Origin: Beroe forskalii
Lineage: Eukaryota; Ctenophora; Nuda; Beroida; Beroidae
Length of the DNA stretch: 64,000 bases
Assembly (NCBI GenBank): GCA_011033025.1
Contig: WFMF01000303.1
Coordinates: 152,735-216,734, forward strand
Reading direction: 5' to 3'
The first letter of the stretch is position 1. Each line of letters opens with the position of its first letter. The notes beneath the pieces were generated by a model. It was not told the origin of the DNA. It saw only the letters and a list, made by a program, of their open reading frames with translations, and did not search any database. Positions 22,381 through 33,845 of this stretch are shown in pieces. The translations under genes were made by a program, and so were the position numbers.

Positions 22381-23961
22381 ACAAACTAAGTTTTATGGGT
22401 CTTTAAGATGATTTGAGAGAGTTATAGGCTGCACGTGCACAAGGAGCCGCGCTCAAAATAAGCAACGCCGAAATTTCGCTTCAAATTACGCATATCAATC
22501 GTCATCACAAAACATGCAATAAAAAGAAAAATCATCGCTCAAACTACAAGATAAGACATGGAAATCAAAGCTTGATCATTCCTCTGTCGTTCCTCGAAAC
22601 TTTCAGGGTTATAAATTATGTGGAAGGAGAGATATCATTCTTCAAAGTCAACTGGTCAAAATTCGGACGTATTTCGTCCATAACTCGGCTCAGGATAGAC
22701 GTAGAACAAATCTGAAAACACTATTTAATAGCGCGCAAGCGCCCCCTGCATTCCCCACTGTGCGCGCGAATTCTTAATGTTGAAACGTATCACGTCGCGC
22801 TGATTAGTTTCGTTGTTTGGGTATATTTTGTCAGTTTCGCGTGTCGCACTGAAAAAATTGATTTTACTAAAGTTCTACAGTCCACATTTTTCATTGAATC
22901 ATCATGAAACTTTCAGAAATGTCGGAGAACAGAATTTTAGAGTTGACAAGCGGAACAGAATTTTTCGAATCGATCCAAGTGATGAGATATAGGCAATTTA
23001 GTGGAAATTTACAAAATTTAGTGCCAATTTTGGCCATAATTTCCGTTCTGAGTAAAATTTTCAAATTCTGTCCGCTTATCATGTGCATCATTGTGTTTCC
23101 TAGCACATATCCAAATTTCAGATCGATCAGACAAGTAGATTTGGAGTTATGTCCATTTGAATGCTAAAATTTGTGTTTCACTTTTTCTCGTAAATTCGTG
23201 CTAGTACTTTGTGCGCAACTACGCGTTGTGACCCCCCTAAAGAGATACTGAAGTTTTAAAACTATAAATTTTAACTTCCAAAATATTATCATAGAACCCT
23301 CACTATTGACCATACAAACACGTTCCGATCATTGACAGTTTGCTAAACACGTATATCCCTGTTTGCGTTGCGCGGCGCACTTCCTCAGAACAGGGAAGCG
23401 CCGCGCGCGTACACACACCTTTGCGGGCTTAGGAAATTGAAATTGCTCCAAAATGGTATCATTGGGATTGATGTCAGAACCCTTGTCACAGTTAGCGATT
23501 TCCCCTAACCAGGGGCTTGCCGCGCTGCGCACTCCGTGCACGTAACCAGGGTCCTGGTTAGGGCAAGTATACCCTGTCCACTCGCGTGGCGCAACGTTCC
23601 ACATTTGGACTTTGGAGTGAATTTGGACGTCACTTTGCGTCATCCAGTCAAAAGAAATAGACAAGCAACGTCCGTCGAATGCGGCACGGTGGCGCGCGGA
23701 TGGAATTGTAATGGATTATGGAATATTGTGTATTGGAGTCGAATTTTTTTTTGTATTTTTGCCTTGAGCAGTTATGTCTCTTGTATTTTTAAAATTGATA
23801 TATTATCATAACTTATTGCCTTACTGTTATTTATTATTGGTACAACGCTCATGTTTTTTTAAACTTATTGTTGTATTTTGAGTACCTTGTTACGGTACCT
23901 TGTTTGATGTTATAAATCAAATTATCTTTAATGTGATTATAGTAGTAACTCATTAAAGCAT
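22381..23961. other. Gene-free spacer
   Basis: No recognised exon. The 23370-23700 part is GC-rich with clustered CpG and words such as taaccagggtcctggtta, an inverted pair. The 23700-23960 part is AT-rich and runs to the LINE 3' end. Confidence 0.4.
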
Positions 23962-26900
23962 ATTACATTGACATAAACATTCGATATTAATCAAAAGCCA
24001 AAAGCAGAAATGGATGCAGAAGCTTTCAGGCAAATCAGATTATGAAAAGGAAACATCTCCTCTCAGCCCATCAGGGATAAGATTGAACGAAATATCGGAA
24101 ATCGGCGATTCGCACTCACGAGAGGACTTGCCCCGAGATCCTCTTACTGACATCAGTACACTCTTCAAAAGTGCAAATGACAGTTTTGTTCGCATAGTAC
24201 TGATCACATCCCGGTATTCCTCATTAGTTTTCTCTGCTACAAGTTCTGCGACCCTCTTATGGAAGGCCTGTGCCTGAGGTGCCATACCTCCTAACGTACT
24301 GTACACAAGTGGTGTGAAGCTACACTTCTCCACTTGTATGACTCGCTGCTCATACTCCCTCTTCTTAATGTTCTCGTGCTGGGTATAGACTGACTTGATG
24401 TCCCGATCTTTGTAGGAGTCTGCGTTGGGATGGAAGATCCTGACATCAAACATCTTTGTTCAGCACCCACCCGAGGGAACCGATAGGAAGAACAGTAAGC
24501 CACGCCCCGGCACCCTTCTCTTGGGCTAAGGTGATGGACCTTTTCAAACTGCCAACAGAAGAGTCTGATACAATCTCAGAAATCTTCCTCATCATCCTCA
24601 CTTCTTTGTCTTTCAAGCAGTCCCGAGTTGCCTCTGCTACACCCTCAGCTTGATAACCGTCAAGGGTTGGCTCTTGATCAATTATCAACTGTCTCAGATT
24701 TTCGGTAATTTTCACTGAGGCCTGGAACTCCAAATCTGAACCCTCCACTGGGTTTGAAATTCCAAGACCCCCGAGTCTGACAGGTAGCGTGAACACCTTT
24801 CTCTCCAAGTCTGAAACTTGCCTTCCTACAATGGCTGGCAGGAAGCTATGTCGCAAGGCATTTTCCAACGGACCAAACAGTTCTGATATGCCTGGTACAG
24901 TCCTTTGGACAAACGTCCACCTGTGGCAAAGCGCCTTGGTGAAGGCCGTATAGGCTGCCTGCGGGTCATCTCTCCCAATTTCCGATAACTGTTCGACATC
25001 CCTGACCCACTTGGCCACTTTGTCCTCGACGTATTTTCTCCGGAACTCCTCTGTCCCCAACACCGCACCAAGATGACGCTCTCCTTCAGCAGTGACCTGA
25101 ATGCCGGAACCTTTGAACATCTGTTTGGCCATCTGAAGACAGTCCTCCTTCACAATCAGAACAGTTTTTGAGGGCTTGGGTTGATATCCATACTCAGGCC
25201 CCCTGATGCACAGGATGTCCCACCACTTCTTGATCTCACAGAGTCTCCCAGCAGCAGTCGAGTCGTCTGCATACCATATCTGTTTACATTCAGACGAATC
25301 AACTGCCAACGAAAGCTCTGTGATCAGTGGCTTTACCCCCAGTGCATAGATGGCCATCGCAGCAACATCACCCTGAGTACAGCCTTCATGAGAACCCATG
25401 TATTCAGTTTCCTGTCCATCAGAAACAACAAGCATGGCGGGTCGCTGATACGTGTTGGCAACAAAACGATGGAAGGGTGGGCACATTTCCCTGATGTTAT
25501 GAACTGCCAGCTCTCGGTTGATTGTGTTGAATGCGTTGTCAGCATCCACTAACAACACGCCTTGAGTAGCTGGCAGCTCCCACTGCTCCCGTGTAGCGTG
25601 GATGGAAGCCTCAATACCCGCCTTCAGACCCGCACAAGTCTGCAGTGGTCCTGCAGCCTGCTGGATGTCCTTCCGCAAAACACTGATGACCAGTTTGCCC
25701 ACAATTCGCCGCAACACCTCACCAACACCCACTGGTCTCACACCGATGCCTCCCCTCTTATCATTGCCCTTATCTAGGGGGATAAGACGACAAGCCAGGA
25801 GTTCTTCAAGAGCAGTTGGATTGACTTCCTTGGTGCTGATGTACTTTGCAAGCTCAGCGATGGATTCACAAAGCCTCTCAGATGCTTTTCCATAAGACTT
25901 GCAACACAGGATGTGTTTCCATCCATCAGCATCTATGAGTGTTGGTCCACCGGAACCATGCACAGTTTTGGCAACTTTGTAGACCATCTGACCATCAATT
26001 TCCTCGAAGATCACTGGTTGGGGTTCTGGGGCCGTAATGTCCATCTTCAACTGCGTGGGTGCCGCTTTGCCATCAGGGTGTTTGCACGCCAGAACTGTTT
26101 TGACATGACGACTTAGCTTGTGCACACCTCTTACATCACTGTTATTGTCTATCAGCTTAACAGCTTTCCCAACTTGACCCAACAACATCAATCTTGTGAA
26201 TGCAACGTGACAACTGGTCTCCTTTCTCTTCGTCATTTGATTCAACCGCACTTGGATTTCCCTGGCTTCATCCATGAGGCTCTGTAAATCCCCTTCGTTC
26301 CATTTAGCGAGTCTCAGCGCCAGGAACTTGGCATTGTTCTTTGCTTTCGAGTTTGCTGAGGGCTTCTGGAGCATCAAGGGAATAAACACGTGGATCATAG
26401 ACAAAGACAGATCTTTCCAAGCAGTCTCGTCAGTGAACAGATGAATGAGTCGAGCTACCTCATTGATGAAATGAACCCCTACTTTACCACGTGGCAAAGT
26501 GAACAAGTTCTTCCTCCACTTCGTGATCTCCAAATAAGCAGCCTTAATGACCTGCTGAATTGCTTTACTTCCCTTCAACTTCCCCCACTTCAAGATATGT
26601 GTGTCCCTAGCCTTACAACCCATACAACACCAACAGTTCTCTGAGTTGCTGAGATTATCATATTCCTCATCTGAAATCAATAAACAAGATCCATGGAACC
26701 ACACCTGACACGTATCACACATAAGTCCCTTGTCATCATCTGATACAGTACACTTACAGACCGGACAGTTGACATCCTCAGTGACAAAGTTTGATAAAGG
26801 TGTACTCGTTACAGCCTTTGCCCCCTTAGACTTCCTCTTACGTGATCGTGGTGGCGTGGGTGAATGAAAGAGAGTCCTCACTGGTTTGCGGGAGAAGGAC

Positions 26901-27200
26901 ACTTCATTGTCAGTGTCTTCAGCTGCGCTCCCGGGTGTCACACAGCCAGTCTTTTCTTTCTGGGAGGAGGAGCCCTCGTCCCTATTGCCATGCGCCATGT
27001 CATCCTGTAATGGGACTGAGGACTCCTCCCCCTCCTCTTCAAACTTTTCTCTCTGCGGCATTGCACTCTTGATATTTCACAAGAAAACACAGCAATGCCA
27101 CAGTGAGTCCGGTCCAAAGGATTGAGCTCGGGGTCCTCAAATTTGATTGTAATTAGTAGTGTTGATAAGTTTAATGTGATCCTGTCCCATGGTAAATACA
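23962..27200 (-). mobile_element. LINE (non-LTR retrotransposon), copy 1, nearly full-length
   Basis: The 3' boundary (23962) is set by where similarity to the second copy (40804-41727) stops; both end in the same sequence (minus strand ...ccaatgtcaatgtaat or near) with no poly(A). The 5' boundary is uncertain and lies somewhere beyond the ORF start at 27061. The copy has one long ORF with PHD finger and reverse transcriptase. Compared with copy 2 it lacks about 308 bp at position 24454, removing the zinc knuckle and part of the endonuclease region and shifting the frame. The deletion junction has a 2-bp (tc) microhomology. So this copy is not autonomous. Confidence 0.88.
24446..27061 (-). 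CDS. LINE polyprotein: PHD finger, reverse transcriptase (C-terminus lost)
   Basis: 871 codons. A PHD-type zinc finger spans residues about 99-149 (C-x2-C, C-x2-C, H-x2-C, C-x2-C spacing, with the WFHGSCL core). An acidic/basic linker precedes it (KRKSKG). The reverse transcriptase runs from about 425 to 660: motif A is LVDADNAFN (catalytic D506), the GCTQGD motif is at 560-565 and motif C is YADD (597-600). A thumb-like helical region follows. The chain ends at LGWVLNKDV because of the 308-bp deletion; the rest of the C-terminus is still readable in another frame at 24040-24453. Copy 2 shows that the missing part holds a CxC..H..C knuckle and a PD-(D/E)xK-like block, as in restriction-like-endonuclease LINEs. 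Clade assignment (R2/R4/HERO-like versus other) is inferred and open. Confidence 0.85.
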   Translation of the reverse strand: MPQREKFEEEGEESSVPLQDDMAHGNRDEGSSSQKEKTGCVTPGSAAEDTDNEVSFSRKPVRTLFHSPTPPRSRKRKSKGAKAVTSTPLSNFVTEDVNCPVCKCTVSDDDKGLMCDTCQVWFHGSCLLISDEEYDNLSNSENCWCCMGCKARDTHILKWGKLKGSKAIQQVIKAAYLEITKWRKNLFTLPRGKVGVHFINEVARLIHLFTDETAWKDLSLSMIHVFIPLMLQKPSANSKAKNNAKFLALRLAKWNEGDLQSLMDEAREIQVRLNQMTKRKETSCHVAFTRLMLLGQVGKAVKLIDNNSDVRGVHKLSRHVKTVLACKHPDGKAAPTQLKMDITAPEPQPVIFEEIDGQMVYKVAKTVHGSGGPTLIDADGWKHILCCKSYGKASERLCESIAELAKYISTKEVNPTALEELLACRLIPLDKGNDKRGGIGVRPVGVGEVLRRIVGKLVISVLRKDIQQAAGPLQTCAGLKAGIEASIHATREQWELPATQGVLLVDADNAFNTINRELAVHNIREMCPPFHRFVANTYQRPAMLVVSDGQETEYMGSHEGCTQGDVAAMAIYALGVKPLITELSLAVDSSECKQIWYADDSTAAGRLCEIKKWWDILCIRGPEYGYQPKPSKTVLIVKEDCLQMAKQMFKGSGIQVTAEGERHLGAVLGTEEFRRKYVEDKVAKWVRDVEQLSEIGRDDPQAAYTAFTKALCHRWTFVQRTVPGISELFGPLENALRHSFLPAIVGRQVSDLERKVFTLPVRLGGLGISNPVEGSDLEFQASVKITENLRQLIIDQEPTLDGYQAEGVAEATRDCLKDKEVRMMRKISEIVSDSSVGSLKRSITLAQEKGAGAWLTVLPIGSLGWVLNKDV

Positions 27201-28130
27201 TAGACCATTTTAAGACTGTTGTCATTTTAGAGATTGAGGCTATTATTGCATCCACTCCATCCACATGACATAGTGAAACCAGGTTTTAAACTTACAACAC
27301 AACACATATCAAAATAACTAACTGAGGAAGGTGCTTATCACCAAATGGAGTTTTCTGAAGACGAGAAATAATATAATCATTTTCAATGATGTATTCTCGA
27401 AACTGGCAGTAAACCAGCGGTGTAAAGTAGTTCTGATTTGAATCCATTTTTGCATTCTTAGTGTTTTACTATGGGGTCCCCCTCAGTCAATGCTAAAAGC
27501 AATCAAGTTCAACATGAAACCAGGTTTGTTGCATAAAACATCAACCCTTTTTTAAATGCAAGCTAGCTTCCTTATTGAGGAGCAATACAGTGGACATGAA
27601 CAAATTTAAATTAGCAACAATTTATGCTCTGCATGGAAGGCAGCATTACTCAAAAAATTCCCTGAGCAAGCTCTTATATTTACAGTTGAAAGTTGTTATT
27701 TCATGTTAAAAGATTTAATCAGAAATAGGACAAGTAGAGTGGTTACGAACATCTTCAATTGTAACAATTAAAACGTCGTGTTCTTGTGATATTTCAATGA
27801 ATATATCATTCATCATAGTCATACATTCTGAGAAGTTTATTGGTTAGAACATGTTAAAAGGTTAATGGTTGTTAAGTTGTTAAAACTTGTGTAGGTAATA
27901 CATGTCCAGATAAGCCTACTCCTGTCTACTGGTGCTTCCTTGAACTGTTGAAGAAGGTTTCCTGATATGATGTGAGCTTCAAATTACCTACTGCCTTGCA
28001 GCTGCAGACTTCTTGCGGTTGAATACAATACAAGGCAACAGGTTAACTATAATAATCATAAAATAACATTTCGAGATTAAAGATTTCAATATTGCGAGAT
28101 ATTGAATATGTCATTAATCTATTGTTACCT
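27201..28130. other. Gene-free spacer with one half of a diverged direct repeat
   Basis: No exon recognised. About 27885-28045 is similar to 28385-28550 (words tctactcctgtct, agtgaactgctgaag, agtacctac, tgcagactt), a 500-bp-spaced direct duplication that has diverged by indels. Confidence 0.5.
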
Positions 28131-28282
28131 ATATGTGTGCAGACGGCTTGATTGACAGAAGCCTTGATAAAGATGCACAGATTTCCACTGCACTTCAACT
28201 TTCTATATAAATTCTGTCAAAAGCACAAAATTTCATGCATCTTTATTGAGGATTTTTCAATCAAGCGGTCTGCACACATATG
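28131..28282. mobile_element. MITE family A, copy 2 (CpG-decayed)
   Basis: About 152 bp, ends ATATGTGTGCAGACGG and GCGGTCTGCACACATATG. Nearly every CpG of copy 1 is TG or CA here (2 CpG left, against 14), the mark of methylation-driven decay. Confidence 0.9.
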
Positions 28283-28384
28283 GGTTAATATAAGTATGAT
28301 GGTCATTAATTTAGGGAGCAAGTAAAAATGTTCAATGATACAATAGAGTTTTAAAATCAGGAGCTTTCGAAAATCATGTGATTT

Positions 28385-28550
28385 GTTAAAACTTATGTAA
28401 TTGTAATACCTGTCCAGGTTTGTCTACTCCTGTCTCCTGCCTTATACTTCAGTGAACTGCTGAAGTAGGTTCTCTGATCTGGAGCAAGCTACTAAGTACC
28501 TACCACATGCAGACTTTTTCAACACAATGCCATCCAACAGGTAAACAGTG
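28385..28550. repeat. Second half of the diverged direct repeat
   Basis: Partner of 27885-28045; the MITE at 28131-28282 lies between the two copies. No coding sequence is seen. Confidence 0.6.
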
Positions 28551-28639
28551 CTAAATTTCATACATATGTTTGAATGTTGAAATAAGTGACTTGGCAAATA
28601 TGGGAGCCCCAAATACACACTATTTTAGACATCAAATGC

Positions 28640-28790
28640 CGGCAGACTAGAGGTCCTCTAGTGGCCCTCTAGTGGTCTCCTATAGTGGTCCTCTAGTGGT
28701 TCTTGCCCTTCTTTCGCAGGGTGCCCTGCTTTGCCCTGCTTTTTGCCCTGCTTTGCAAACCGAGCCCTGCTTTAGCAGGGCAAATCAGTC
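28640..28790. repeat. Short CTCTAGTGG and CCCTGCTTT tandem repeats
   Basis: Four to five copies of tcctctagtgg(c/t) are followed by four copies of ttgccctgctt. Simple minisatellite. Confidence 0.85.
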
Positions 28791-29090
28791 CGAAAGGTAC
28801 CCATATTTTCATTGGAATAAGATAATCAAATCCATGAGTTGGAAAGATAAATGCACACTTGATTATTATACCTGTAAGCTGATTCAGTGATTCATTAATC
28901 AATCATTGCTTCATTAGGATTACAAGCATCTTCATTGATAGCTTCATTGAATTTATGCAAAGTTGTGTATTTTTAAACAAGGAAATGCTGAAGATTCTTG
29001 AAGAGGTTGGTATCGGCACTATTTCAATTTTTAAAAAGTACTTATATTGGTATGGAAGTTAGTAGAGTTAAAAAAGTATTCTTAGCAGGA
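28791..29090. other. Gene-free spacer
   Basis: AT-rich; nothing recognised before the satellite begins. Confidence 0.4.
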
Positions 29091-29119
29091 TGAGCATAAG
29101 TGTCTTTTCAAAAACATAC

Positions 29120-30165
29120 CTAATGCCCAAAGTGGTTTGTGTAACTGGTGGTTCAGAAAGGTACCCATAATTGATAAGTGTAACTGTTGGTTCAGAAAGG
29201 TAACCCATAAGTGGATGGTGTAACTGGTGGTTCAGAAAGGTACCAATATCTGGACGGTGTAACGGGTGGTTCCGAAAAGTACTCATTATTGGTTGGTGTA
29301 ACTGCTGGTTCAGAAAGATACCCATAATTGGTTGGTGTAACTGGTTGTTTAGAAATATACCCATAATTGGTTCTAAAAGGTACTACAGTATAATTGGTTG
29401 GTTTAACTGGTGGTTCACAAAGGTACCAATAATTGGTTCGCGTAACTGGTTGTTCAAAAAGGTACCCATAAAGCCATAATTGGTTGGTGTAACTGGTGCT
29501 TCACAAAGGTACCCATAATTGGTTCGCGTAACTGGTGGTTCAGAAAGGTACTCATAATTGGTTGGCGTAACTGGTGGTTCACAAAGGTACCAATAATTGG
29601 TTCGCGTAACTGGTTGTTCAAAAAGGTACCCATAAAGCCATAATTGGTTGGTGTAACTGGTGCTTCACAAAGGTACCAATAATTGGTTCGCGTAACTGGT
29701 TGTTCAAAAAGGTACCCATAAAGCCATAATTGGTTGGTGTAACTGGTGCTTCACAAAGGTACCCATAATTGGTTCGCGTAACTGGTGGTTCAGAAAGGTA
29801 CTCATAATTGGTTGGCGTAACTGGTGGTTCACAAAGGTACCCATAAGCGGTTCGCGTAACTGGTGGTTCAGAAAGATTCCCATAATTGGTTGGTGTAACT
29901 GGTTGTTCTAAAAGGTACTCATAATTGGTCGGTTAAACTGGTGGTTTAGAAAGGTACCCATAATTGGATGGTGTATTTGGTGGTTCAGAAAGGTACTCAT
30001 AATTGGTTGGCGTAGTTGGTGGTTCACAAAGGTACCAATAATTGGCTGGCGTAACTGGTTGTTCAAAAAGGTACCCTTAAAGCCATAATTGGTTGGTGAA
30101 ACGGGTGGTTCACGAAGGTACCAATAATTGGTTGGCGTGAGTGGAATTTCAAAAAGGTATCTGCT
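29120..30165. repeat. Satellite 1, 39-bp unit (AATTGGTTGGTGTAACTGG type)
   Basis: About 27 copies of a unit that reads cataattggttggtgtaact then ggtggttcagaaaggtacc. Variants (ggttcgcgtaactggttgtt) recur as multi-unit blocks, for example three near-identical copies of a block holding 'cataaagccataattggt' at about 29470, 29635 and 29720. All ORFs over it are artefacts. Confidence 0.95.
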
Positions 30166-32020
30166 GGTGTATGGACATACGTGAGGTTTCAAAAAGGTAC
30201 CTGCACGTGTACGGACATAAATGGGGTTTCAAAAAGGTACCTGCAGGTGTAAGGACATAAGTGGAGTTTCAAAAAGGTACCTGCAGGGTATGTACATAAG
30301 TGGAGTTTCAAAAAGGTACCTACAGGTTTATGGACATTAGTGGGGTTTCAAAAAGGTACCTGCAGGGGTATGTACATAAATGGGGTTTCAAAAAGGTACC
30401 TACAGGTTTATGGACATTAGTGGGGTTTCAAAAAGGTACCTGCAGGTGAATGGGACATAAATGGGGTTCCAAAAAGGTACTTACAGGGCCATGGACATTA
30501 GTGGGGTTTCAAAAAGGTACCTGCAGGTGTAGGGACATAAATGGGGTTTCAAAAAGGTACCTACAGGTGTATGGACATAATTCGAGTTTCAAAAAGGTAC
30601 CTGCAGGTGTATGGGCCATAAGTGGGGTTTCAAAAAGGTACTTGCAGGGGTATGTACGTAAGTGGAGTTTCAAAAAGGTACCTACAGGTATATGGACATA
30701 ATTCGAGTTTCAAAAAGGTACCTGCAGGTGTATGGGCCATAAGTGGGGTTTCAAAAAGGTACTTGCAGGGGTATGTACATAAATGGGGTTTCAAAAAGGT
30801 ACCTACTGGTTTATGGACATTAGTGAGGTTTCAAAAAGGCACCTGCAGGTGTATGTACGTAAGTGGAGTTTCAAAAAGGTACCTGCAGGGGTATGGACAT
30901 AAGTGGAGTTTCAAAATGGTACCTGCAGGTGTATGGACATAATTCGAGTTTCAAAAGGTACCTGCAGGTGTATGGGCCATAAGTGGGGTTTCAAAAAGGT
31001 ACTTGCAGGGGTATGTACATAAATGGGGCTTCAAAAAGGTATCTACAGGTTAATGGACATTAGTGGGGTTTCAAAAAGGTACCAACAGGTTTATGGACAT
31101 TAGTGGGGTTTCAAAAAGGTACTTGCACGTGTTTGGACATAAATGGGGTTTCAAAATGGTACCTGCTGGTGTATGTACATAAGTTGGGTTTCAAAAAGGT
31201 ACCTACAGGTTTATGACGTAAGTGGGGTTTCAAAAAGGTATCTGCAGGTCCATGGACATTAGTGGGGTTTCAAAAAGGTACCTGCAGGTATATGGAAATG
31301 AGGTGGGTTTCAAAAAGGTACCTGAAGGTGTATGGACATGAGTGGGGTTTCAAAAAGGTACCTACAGAGATATGGACATAAGTGGGGTTTCAAAAAGGTA
31401 CCTGTAGGGGTATGGACATAAGTGGAGTTTCAAAAAGGTGCCTGCAGTTTTTGGATATTAGTGCGGTTTCAAAAAGGTACCTGCAGGTTTATGGACATAA
31501 GTGGGGTTTCAAAAAGGTACTTGCAGGTGTATGGACATAAGTGGAGTTTCAAAAAGGTACCTGCAGGTGCATGGACAACATAAGTGGGGTTTCAAAAAGG
31601 TATATGCAGGTCCATGGACATTAGTGGGGTTTCAAAAAGGTACCTGCAGGTATATGGAAATAAGGTGGGTTTCAAAAAGGTATCTGCAGGTTTATGGACA
31701 TGAGTGGAGTTTCAAAAAGGTACCTACAGGTATATGGACATAAGTGGGGTTTCAAAAAGGTACCTGCAGGTGTATGGACATAAGTGGAGTTTCAAAAAGG
31801 TACCTGCAGGTGTAAGGACATTTAAAGTGGAGTTTCAAAAAGGTACCTGCAGGGTATGTTCATAAGTGGAGTTTCAAAAAGGTACCTGCAGGGTATGTAC
31901 ATAAGTGCAGTTTCAAAAAAGTACCTACAGGGTTATGGGCATTAGTGGGGTTTCAAAAAGGTACCTGCAGGTGTATGTACAATGTACATAAATGGGGGTT
32001 CATAAAGATACCTGCAGGTG
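30166..32020. repeat. Satellite 2, 40-bp unit (GGTACCTGCAGGTGTATGG type)
   Basis: About 45 copies of a unit reading ggtacctgcaggtgtatgg then acataagtggggtttcaaaaa. It shares 'ttcaaaaaggtacc' with satellite 1 and joins it without spacer near 30165, so the two are sister families. Kpn-type ggtacc and Pst-type ctgcag words are conserved in most units. It ends in a decayed unit near 32020. Confidence 0.95.
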
Positions 32021-32029
32021 TTCGTAAAA

Positions 32030-32780
32030 TTCAAACAGATTGAATATTTTTTTGAAAATATTCCAATCAGATCAAAAGTTGTGAGCAACGAAATCAAAAC
32101 GGAAATGGATGTGTGCTTAATAATTCTGCACGTGCATTTTTCTCATTGTGACGTAGAAAACAAAATTTTTGACATTATAAATTACTGTAATTACTTATTT
32201 CGTTGTTTGGGGATTTTCAAATCATTGCTATTTGCAGCAATTATTGGATAGCGAGTTCCTATAGCAACATTTTCCCTACCCTATCATTTTTTGTTTTACA
32301 AAAAGCCAAAAGGGATTGATGAGGGTTGAAAGAGATCGCGGTTGGGAAGGTGAGAAATTCAAAAATAGGATATGTATATAGTCACAATGCAACTACTATA
32401 ATTTCGGGAATGTGCTCGGATTGCTTCTCTCATGCACATACGGCACAAGGAGTCATGGAACTTTAATAAGCTGTTATTCATCTATGTCATTGCTAGATCT
32501 TTTCTTTTGGAGATAACAAGGCCAGGAGACAGAAATTAAGCGCCTGGAAAGGGGAACAATGGACATCAAGATTTTTTCTGGCAGGCGCATCTCTTCAAGT
32601 TTAAAGTTCATCATACTTTGATTGTTGCTATGTAATTTGCCGATTTGGATGTTCGATATGAGTCATATGATTTATGTATTTTAAAACCGAGGTTTCTTGA
32701 AATTGTTGCTACATTTGTATTTGGTATCATTATACTTTTTTTCATTCCATCATTTCAATTCTACAATAATTTAAGGTGCA
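32030..32780. other. Gene-free spacer
   Basis: AT-rich; no exon recognised. At 32270-32320 a short inverted repeat (ttttacaaaaagcc) resembles the hairpin in the 38-40 kb duplication. Confidence 0.4.
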
Positions 32781-33014
32781 TTTACGGTGTATCAGTCTAC
32801 TGGTAATTAACAGAGTCATTCGCATCTTAGTTGTAGTTCGATAATGATAACATTACCTCATTACAAATTTCAATCAACAAGTAACCACGACATGTTAGTT
32901 GCAGCGAATTTTCATCATAATCAAACAACTATTTTAATCAAACAACTATTTTATTATTCGTACTACAATCAATGAATATAAAAATTATATGAATAGATAT
33001 AAAAATTATATGAA

Positions 33015-33440
33015 CTAGTCGGTTCCCGTCCTACGGACGGCGAATGATGGCAGCCGCATGAGCTAACGGCCACATGTCCCTTTGACAGTGATTTGACCGA
33101 TGGAGTTTGGAGGGGAAATTCGAAACTTAAATTTCTGCGGGAAAAAAGCTTCCCACGCCCCCAACGGTAACCCAATATTGCCGACAATATTCTCAAAACT
33201 TTTATTCATCATAAGCAACTTGATGGCGAAGGAATTTTGAAAAATTTCGAAAGTTTAATTTTTGCGAAAAAAAGGGCGTGGCCTCCCACGCCCCTCAGGG
33301 TGACCCAATAATTCGGACAAAATTCTCAAAATTTTTATTTATCATAAGCAACTCGATGGCGAAAGAATTTTGGAAAAATTCGAAACTTTAATTTTTGCGG
33401 AAAAAAGGGCGTGGCCCACCACGCCCCTCTAGGTGGCCGA
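33015..33440. repeat. Three diverged units of about 120-130 bp inside the element
   Basis: Each unit contains 'attctcaaaattttta', 'cataagcaactcgatggcga', 'gaaactttaatttttgcg' and 'gggcgtggc..cacgcccc' words. The first begins after ctagtcggttcccgtcctac. No long ORF spans them. Confidence 0.8.
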
Positions 33441-33777
33441 AAAAATCTCATATTATTTTTCTGATTTATTATAAAGTTTTTGCAACACGATGAAAAAAGA
33501 ATTTCGTCGCCTACTTGAAAACGAATCGCCATAAATAAATAAATAAATATATATATATTAACAACACGCATTATATATAGTAAGATAAAAATTATATGAA
33601 ATTATTATAAATTATATGAATATCAAATCGTCAATAATTTCAAGGTAATGCAATTGTAAAGAATTATAACGAAAATATTTTTGAAGATTAGGGGAATCAT
33701 CATAGTCGCACATCTATATAGCAAAATAAATTGACTAGTTTAAGCTGAGGGTATCATTGTCATTAGAGGTCAATCAC

Positions 33778-33845
33778 ATGACATCATCAGGCTGAAATGG
33801 TATTGTCATTTAAATGACAATACAATTTCAGCCTGATGATGTCAT
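33778..33845. repeat. 68-bp near-perfect palindrome
   Basis: Two 34-bp arms meet at GTCATTTAAATGAC with no spacer and one mismatch. Arms open with ATGACATCATCAGGCTGAAA. Such a sequence can extrude as a cruciform. It lies 192 bases before the OTU start codon. Confidence 0.9.

Noticed and set aside
24456-27125. Plus-strand ORFs of 60-123 codons across the LINE
   Set aside because: Shadows of the 871-codon minus-strand LINE reading frame.
30450-31743. Several 80-106 codon ORFs reading FKKVPAGVW or similar
   Set aside because: Translations of the 40-bp satellite in shifting frames.
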